From: Anaerolineae bacterium | GTDB lineage: Bacteria; Chloroflexota; Anaerolineae; JAFGEY01 | Reading direction: 5' to 3' | DNA length: 11,387 nucleotides | NCBI GenBank assembly: GCA_016929205.1 | Contig: JAFGJF010000456.1 | Coordinates: 1 to 11,387 of the forward strand | Shown here: positions 6,575-11,387 of the stretch, piece after piece | Numbering within the stretch: the stretch's first letter is position 1 | How the letters are laid out: each line of letters starts with the position of its first letter | The notes under the pieces: generated by a model | Database searches by the model: none | Seen by the model: the letters and a program-made list of their open reading frames with translations, nothing else | Told to the model about the DNA's origin: nothing | Program-made: the position numbers and the translations under genes

Positions 6575-9500
6575 TCAGCCCTGTGCTCCCTCAATCCATT
6601 CGAGAATGGACTCGTGCTCAAACTGCTCTATTCGTGTTCGTAGCTCCGCAAGCAGCGCCTGGGGACCCGGCAACTGCTCGATCAACTCGCTCATCTGCGC
6701 TATGTCGCCGATCACCAGGGCCTGGTGCATCGCCGACCTCCATTCGCCGGGCACATCCAGTAGCCGGTCCGGATCGAGCTTTGCGCTTTCCGCCGTGTTA
6801 TCGTCTTTGTAGATGAAACGCACCCCCAGGTGGCGGGTCAGTGCGTCGAGAATCTGCGCCTCTCGGAAGGGCTTGCGGATGACATCGTCACCGCCCATTT
6901 CCAGCATGCGCTGCTTTTCTTCTTCAAAGGCACTGGCCGTGACTAGCACGATGACTGCGTCGGCTCCTTGCTGATCGCTTTTAATCTGCCGTGCAGCGCT
7001 TGGGCCATCTAGCACTGGCATGCTGGCATCCATCCAAATCAGATGCGGCTGCCACACCCGCCAGATCGACACCGCCTCTTGCCCGTCGCATGCCTCTTGA
7101 ACATCAAAGCCTAGCGGCTCGAGCAGTTGCACCAACAATTGGCGGTTTGCTTCGTCGTCTGCCACCAGCAGGCGATAGGGGCCACCATCCGGAGCTTGTT
7201 GGCCCGGCGCTAAATCGATCGCCCGCTGTGCAGATGACATTCGAATCGTTTGTGGTTCGGTGACGACCTGCACCGGCAGATTGAAGTGAAACGTCGATCC
7301 CACGTCCACCTGGCTGTGTGCGGTCAACGTGCCACCCATCAAGCGCACGTACTCGCGGCTGATTGTCAGTCCCAGGCCGGTGCCCTGCCCGGCCTGCCAG
7401 CCACTCTCGGCCTGCACGAATGCGTCAAAGATTCGCTCCAGTTCGGCGGGGGCGATGCCAATGCCCGTATCCTCAACCTCAAACACAAGGCGTATCTCCT
7501 GGGTTGTTTCCATCTCGGGCGTGCGTGCCCCGTGCTTGACGCGCAGCGTGATCCCGCCGCGATCCGTGAACTTGGTGGCGTTGCTCAATAGGTTGATCAA
7601 CACCTGGCGCAGTTTGCCTGCATCGGCATAGATGTACTGGGGTGTCCCCGATTCAAGGTCGAACACGACACTCAGTCCCTTTTGCTCGGCGCGCAGGCTA
7701 AACATCTCGCCCAGGCCAAGGATCATTTCGTGCAGATCAAAGCGTTCCGGCTGCACATCGATCTTGCCGGCTTCGATTTTCGAGAGTTCGAGCACCTGGT
7801 TGATCAAGGCCAGCAAATGCTCGCCACTGCGCCCGATGATTTCCAGGTTCTGGCGGTGCCGGTCTATCAGTCCCTTATCGCGCGCGATCAGATCGGCAAA
7901 ACCCAGGATGGCATTGAGCGGCGTGCGCAGTTCGTGACTCATATTGGCCAGGAACCGGCTCTTGGCCTGGTTGGCACTTTCCGCTTCCAGTCTCGCCTGT
8001 TCGGCTGTCTGCCTGGCTTCATCGGCTGCTTCTTTGGCCTGGTGCAGTTCAGTCACATCGAACATAATGCCGATGATTGCCGTCGTTTTGCCATCTACCT
8101 GCACCGGGGCGATAATTTGCTGAAAGGCACGCTCCTGGTCTTCTTTCCAAAGCGTGTGTTCTGAATGAACGATCTCGCCATTGAACACATGCTCATCCTC
8201 GGCTTTCCATTTTGCCCGCAACGCTTCGTCGATCTCGATCTCTTCCAGGGTCAGCCCTACTTGATCGCCGACCAGTTGGCGCATCGCCGAGTTTTGCATG
8301 ATGTACTTGCCATCGGTACCCTTGGCCCAAAATGCGACGGGCATATACTCGAGCAGGGTGCGCATGCGCGCTTCGCTTTCCCGGAGAGCGCGCTCGGTCT
8401 GGTGGTACTCGCCTAACAGAAATACAGACTGCAAGGCGCTGCTGATCTCTTGGGCCAAAGCCTGATAGATCAGCCCATCGCGCGGCCCGGCCTGGAACAG
8501 CGCAAACCCAAACTGCCGTCGGCCGAAATACAATGGCGTTGCCATCAATGCGTGCGCGCAGTCATCGGGCAGCAGTGCATTGGGCACCAGGTGGTGGGAA
8601 CGAAACCGCCATCCTTCGGGCTCAAGGGGGATGCGCTGTCCCTCTTGAATCGCCAGGACCAACCGTGACCATTCAGGGGCAGGTTGAAGATAGGTAAAGG
8701 GCTGCGGGGTTTCGTACAAAGTTATGTAGCTGTCCAGGATTCCCAGCTCGGGCAGCCGGCGGGCAAGGATGTCGGTTAGTTGGGGAACTGTCGCGGCGTT
8801 CATCATCTGTCGGCTGATTTCAAGCAGATTTCTGGATCGATCGATAATTTGATCCGCTTTGGTCTGGATCTGGTTCAGGCTGTCATATGGCCCTGCCCAA
8901 TCTTGTGCCAAGTCGATCCCGGCGTTTTGTTCACCATGACAGCCACACGCGCAGCGAATGACCAGCTCGCAGGGCATCGCGATCCGGCTCGGAACAGGGT
9001 TGCCCTCGATCAGGTCCAAGACGGCTTCGACGGCCCTGCGTCCAGACGCATAGAAAGGCTTTCGCATAACGGTTATCGGCGGATCCAGCGAGCGAGCGTC
9101 CGTCCGATCGTTGAATCCAACTATCGCAACCTGGTCGGGCACCCGGATACCACGCGCCTGCAAGACCTGCATGGTTCCCATCGCATAGTCGATCTCGGTC
9201 GCGGCGATAGCATCGAAATCGCACCCTGGCTGCAAGCCGCGCTCGTCGAGTAACAGGCCAACCATTCGCGCGCCAAATGCAATTCCCCATCCGGCCGGCG
9301 GACAAATGATGCGCGGATCGATTGGCAGCCCGTAGTGGGTCAGTGTATCCAGGTAAGCCCGGTGCCGGTCCTCACTTTCCATGTGTCCTGCCGGTCCGCG
9401 AATCAGGGCGATGTGTCGACATCCGTGCGTCTTAATCAGATGAGTGATCAGTTCGCACATCCCTTGATAGGTATCTGTTACCACGTTGGGGATGCTTGCA

Positions 9501-9859
9501 ATGACTCCCTCATAGTTGACCACCGGCAGCGCACGATAAGACTCGATGAATTGGGCCATTTCTGTTTCGCTCAAGCGTACGCCGATCCCGACGCCGCTGC
9601 CGGCCCAGGTGATCAATCCATCCAGGCAGTCGGCATTTGCCAGATCGTAGAGAAGGCTTCCTTGGAAATCAAATGTGTAGAGGTAGGGGACGTTAATCTG
9701 GTTTGACGCCGGGAGTTCGCTACCGATAAAGCAGATCAGGTTCGCGTTTCGCTCGCGGGCAGCATCGGCGGCGCCAACCCACAGCGGTTGGTGGCGATGC
9801 ACGATCGAGGTCAGCAGGCCAATTGTGGGGCGCGACGGGCGAGCGAAATGGGTGCTCAT
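6575..9859 (-). CDS. Cytoplasmic hybrid sensor histidine kinase: LacI-type sensor, GAF-like, PAS, HisKA, HATPase_c, receiver
   Basis: The protein has 1094 residues. Residues 11-310 form a periplasmic-binding-protein-like domain of the LacI regulator type (IGLLTSIVHRHQ, VAIVGFNDR near 244-252) with no DNA-binding helix-turn-helix, no signal peptide and no membrane segment. It therefore probably senses a cytoplasmic ligand such as a sugar. It ends in a Cys cluster, CACGCHG (303-309). Residues 345-482 look GAF-like, 490-605 PAS, 605-635 coiled coil. HisKA follows with SHELRTP (phosphoacceptor His642), and HATPase_c with N-box NLLSNATK (Asn760), DTGIG (797-801) and GTGLGL (826-831). The receiver domain (895-1010) has Asp901/Asp902, phosphoacceptor Asp944, Thr974 and Lys996. 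A helical tail of about 80 residues has no obvious HPt histidine. The key residues I looked for are present, so it should be active. No output regulator is encoded nearby. The start at 9859 has only a weak AAGTGA site. Confidence 0.95.
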   Translation of the reverse strand: MSTHFARPSRPTIGLLTSIVHRHQPLWVGAADAARERNANLICFIGSELPASNQINVPYLYTFDFQGSLLYDLANADCLDGLITWAGSGVGIGVRLSETEMAQFIESYRALPVVNYEGVIASIPNVVTDTYQGMCELITHLIKTHGCRHIALIRGPAGHMESEDRHRAYLDTLTHYGLPIDPRIICPPAGWGIAFGARMVGLLLDERGLQPGCDFDAIAATEIDYAMGTMQVLQARGIRVPDQVAIVGFNDRTDARSLDPPITVMRKPFYASGRRAVEAVLDLIEGNPVPSRIAMPCELVIRCACGCHGEQNAGIDLAQDWAGPYDSLNQIQTKADQIIDRSRNLLEISRQMMNAATVPQLTDILARRLPELGILDSYITLYETPQPFTYLQPAPEWSRLVLAIQEGQRIPLEPEGWRFRSHHLVPNALLPDDCAHALMATPLYFGRRQFGFALFQAGPRDGLIYQALAQEISSALQSVFLLGEYHQTERALRESEARMRTLLEYMPVAFWAKGTDGKYIMQNSAMRQLVGDQVGLTLEEIEIDEALRAKWKAEDEHVFNGEIVHSEHTLWKEDQERAFQQIIAPVQVDGKTTAIIGIMFDVTELHQAKEAADEARQTAEQARLEAESANQAKSRFLANMSHELRTPLNAILGFADLIARDKGLIDRHRQNLEIIGRSGEHLLALINQVLELSKIEAGKIDVQPERFDLHEMILGLGEMFSLRAEQKGLSVVFDLESGTPQYIYADAGKLRQVLINLLSNATKFTDRGGITLRVKHGARTPEMETTQEIRLVFEVEDTGIGIAPAELERIFDAFVQAESGWQAGQGTGLGLTISREYVRLMGGTLTAHSQVDVGSTFHFNLPVQVVTEPQTIRMSSAQRAIDLAPGQQAPDGGPYRLLVADDEANRQLLVQLLEPLGFDVQEACDGQEAVSIWRVWQPHLIWMDASMPVLDGPSAARQIKSDQQGADAVIVLVTASAFEEEKQRMLEMGGDDVIRKPFREAQILDALTRHLGVRFIYKDDNTAESAKLDPDRLLDVPGEWRSAMHQALVIGDIAQMSELIEQLPGPQALLAELRTRIEQFEHESILEWIEGAQG

Positions 9860-9902
9860 TTCACTTGGTGTTCTCGAGATGAATTCCTTTGCTCATAACT
9901 CC

Positions 9903-9931
9903 ATTATAACGTGTGCCGCGCATACCGTCAA
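9903..9931 (-). promoter_or_regulatory. Sigma-70-type promoter for the sensor kinase (TTGACG-17-TATAAT)
   Basis: The -35 box TTGACG is at 9931-9926, the spacer is 17 bp, and the -10 box TATAAT (9908-9903) matches consensus. The predicted start is the A near 9896, which gives a short leader of about 37 nt. The spacer itself (9911-9925) is an imperfect dyad, GTnTGC-nnn-GCAnAC, and could be an operator. Confidence 0.88.
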
Positions 9932-9981
9932 CCAGCGAATCAAGGTAAAAGCATTTAACATTTCAGAGTCGTTTTGCTCTT

Positions 9982-10125
9982 GCTGGATCTCGGTGCGAAA
10001 TGCCACACATTGCTCCAAGCCTCCGTCTCGGGGGCGATCCAGGATGCAATACGATATGCTAAACGCTCCGAGGGCGAGGTTGCGAGCATTTCGCACCAAA
10101 AACGAGCTGGCTCGCCGGATCCAGC
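9982..10125. repeat. Nested inverted repeat able to fold into one long imperfect hairpin
   Basis: Three pairs of arms are nested around one centre. The outer pair is GCTGGATC (9982-9989) with GATCCAGC (10118-10125). The middle pair is GGTGCGAAATGC (9992-10003) with GCATTTCGCACC (10086-10097), a perfect 12 bp. The inner pair is 10020-10036 with 10064-10079, imperfect but mostly paired. The apex contains GCAATACGATATGC, which can pair weakly with itself. On the - strand the element lies 28 nt after the stop of the upstream gene and ends about 50 bp before the kinase -35 box. It could be a structured 3' RNA, a small mobile repeat or an operator array. No gene is visible in it. Confidence 0.7.
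10098..10114 (-). terminator. Weak candidate terminator after the VWA-type gene
   Basis: CGAGCCAGCTCG followed by TTTTT on the - strand can form a four-base-pair stem, extended by two G-U pairs, 39 nt after the stop codon. The stem is short for an intrinsic terminator. It sits between the outer and middle arms of the nested inverted repeat, so the larger fold may matter more. Confidence 0.3.
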
Positions 10126-10152
10126 GATTGTTCGTGCAAAAATTGCAAGGAA

Positions 10153-11387
10153 CTATTGTGGCTCTTTGCGCCCTCGATCTCGCCCGCGCTGTTTGGCCTG
10201 GCGCAGCCGGGCAAACGCATCTTCGCCATCGCCTTCCGGCTGCACCGTCGGGTGGGGTAGTGGTTCTGTCGTGGCAGGTGGCTGGGGTGGTTCTGCCCGC
10301 CGCTCGGCCACAGGAGCGGGCGCAGCAGGCGTTGCTTGCACTGTTGTCTCTTTCCGCTGCCCTCGCCCGCGCGCCCGTTCTCGCGCCTGGAACAACGATC
10401 CCAGCACGCGCTCTCCGCTCACCTGCGGTCTGCGCCGGGAAGGCAGCCGTTCCCGCACCCAGGCCAGGGCTCTGTCCACGTCGCGCCGGCCGAGCATAAT
10501 CCGCCGCACGGCGACGTCGAGTGGAAAGAGCAGCGCGGCGAGCAGCAGCAGCGGCTGCCACACCTCGCGCGCTCGGTCGGCGGCGGGCAGGTTGTGGGCG
10601 AATGCTGCCACCGGGTCCGGCAGTTCGCCGCCGCCGGTCAGGCGGGCCAGTGCGTCGAGCAGGGTGCGGTTCACACTGCTCGACGTGGCCTGTGCTGCCA
10701 GCGCATATTCGGGCGAATAGGGCACGACCAACCCCAGTGTCTGTTGTCCCAACACCTCATCCCCCTGGCTCACGCCGACCCGCACCAGGTACGTCCCCGG
10801 TTCGGCCAGGTCCAGCCTGGCTTCGTACTGTCCTGCGCCGACCTGAGGCAGGTCAGCCTCCAGCGTCTCCAGGTCAGGTCCGATCAGTGTCGCCGAGATG
10901 TCCAGAAAGTCGCGCGGTCGCCCGGCGTCGTCCGTCGCCTCGACGGCGATCACGGCCTGATCTTCTTCCAGCCGGGCTCGAGCTTCGATGCCCTCTACCT
11001 GTGGTGCCGGCAGTGTCCAGGCAACCAACTGGGCGGCAAAACGAGCAAAGGAGCTCCAGGCGACCCATTCGCTCGCCCACTGCCCCTTGAAATCCGACAT
11101 CCAGGCCGCGGTGCGACCCAGGCCGTATTGCCACGTGGCCAGCAGCGGATCGTCATGGTGCGTGCCCAACAAGATGCGCGCCGTGCCCTTGGGTGTTGTG
11201 CCGTTGTAGCCCAGCAGGGCGGGCAGCGCCGCCACATCCAGGCCACGCAGCGCTGGGCCGGGCATCGAGGGCAACGGGTAGAACGGTTCCTCGATGATAT
11301 ATTGGCCCACGGCCTGGATCGTTTCCTTGAGGAAAAAGTCGGGCACGCGCAAGATATCAACTGCGGGGTAAAATCGCCCGCCGCCGG
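10153..11387 (-). CDS. C-terminal part of a membrane protein of the VWA/glutamine-amidotransferase-like type (5' end outside window)
   Basis: The reading frame is open to the right edge. An apparent TTG start at 11352 is internal, because the eleven preceding codons encode GGGRFYPAVDI, a conserved-looking segment that continues directly into RVPDFFLKET. The visible part has 410 residues. The pattern GGGRFYP, F-x-KET, EEPFYP, PALLGYNGTTPKG, DPLLATWQYGLGRTAAWMSD and a W-rich stretch matches, from memory, the C-terminal half of large bacterial proteins that combine a VWA domain with a GATase1-like domain and sit in the membrane. A beta-rich extracellular-type domain follows (about residues 130-220 visible numbering), then one membrane segment VWQPLLLLAALLFPLDVAV (about 275-293), and a cytoplasmic tail rich in Arg, Pro and Glu. 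The VWA domain itself is not visible. Function is unknown; related proteins are often tied to cell envelope or BatA/MoxR-like loci. Confidence 0.75.
   Translation of the reverse strand, partial: GGGRFYPAVDILRVPDFFLKETIQAVGQYIIEEPFYPLPSMPGPALRGLDVAALPALLGYNGTTPKGTARILLGTHHDDPLLATWQYGLGRTAAWMSDFKGQWASEWVAWSSFARFAAQLVAWTLPAPQVEGIEARARLEEDQAVIAVEATDDAGRPRDFLDISATLIGPDLETLEADLPQVGAGQYEARLDLAEPGTYLVRVGVSQGDEVLGQQTLGLVVPYSPEYALAAQATSSSVNRTLLDALARLTGGGELPDPVAAFAHNLPAADRAREVWQPLLLLAALLFPLDVAVRRIMLGRRDVDRALAWVRERLPSRRRPQVSGERVLGSLFQARERARGRGQRKETTVQATPAAPAPVAERRAEPPQPPATTEPLPHPTVQPEGDGEDAFARLRQAKQRGRDRGRKEPQ

Noticed and set aside
9825..10720. + and - strand open frames spanning the kinase promoter and the nested inverted repeat
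   Set aside because: They cross a strong promoter and overlap the VWA-type gene in other frames. Their composition is Arg/Ala-rich shadow coding.
11350..11352. TTG at 11352 as the start of the VWA-type gene
   Set aside because: The frame stays open to the window edge, and the preceding codons encode a conserved-looking GGGRFYP segment, so the gene is truncated by the window.

Overview
The window looks like a stretch of a moderately GC-rich bacterial chromosome, most likely from the phylum Chloroflexota (Anaerolineae/Caldilinea-like). This is an inference. It rests on a soluble hybrid histidine kinase with a LacI-type sensor domain, on a large membrane protein with a conserved GGGRFYP segment, and on the paired small amidohydrolases next to an apparent DegT-type aminotransferase. 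I see no mobile element, CRISPR array, tRNA or rRNA.

Left part (1-4009, + strand): the tail of a probable DegT/DnrJ-type aminotransferase, then a compact run of three genes. The first is an amidohydrolase-2-like protein that has lost its metal ligands. The second is an intact amidohydrolase, joined to the first by an ATGA overlap. The third is a 732-residue protein with a clan CD (caspase/gingipain-like) peptidase domain at its C-terminus. Ribosome binding sites fix the starts of the last two genes well inside their open frames. The first genes suggest processing of a sugar- or cyclitol-like metabolite. The peptidase is the odd member.

Middle (4010-6574): a perfect 12-bp terminator hairpin separates the + strand run from a convergent EF-G gene (fusA, - strand). 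fusA stands alone, without ribosomal protein genes, and has an unusual 5' region. A near-consensus sigma-70 promoter (TTGACA, 17 bp, TACAAT) is followed within a few bases by a hairpin with a seven-U tract. A second long stem-loop ends just before the Shine-Dalgarno sequence. This looks like a regulated leader.

Right part (6575-11387, - strand): a 1094-residue cytoplasmic hybrid sensor kinase (LacI-type sensor, GAF-like, PAS, HisKA, HATPase_c, receiver) with its own strong promoter. Upstream of it lies the 3' part of a membrane protein of the VWA/glutamine-amidotransferase-like type, which runs off the window. Between these two genes is a nested, roughly 144-bp inverted repeat that could be a structured RNA or a small repeat element.

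The main candidates for something undescribed are the fusA leader, the nested hairpin at 9982-10125, and the caspase-fold protein with its short conserved-looking N-terminal motif at the end of an amidohydrolase operon.
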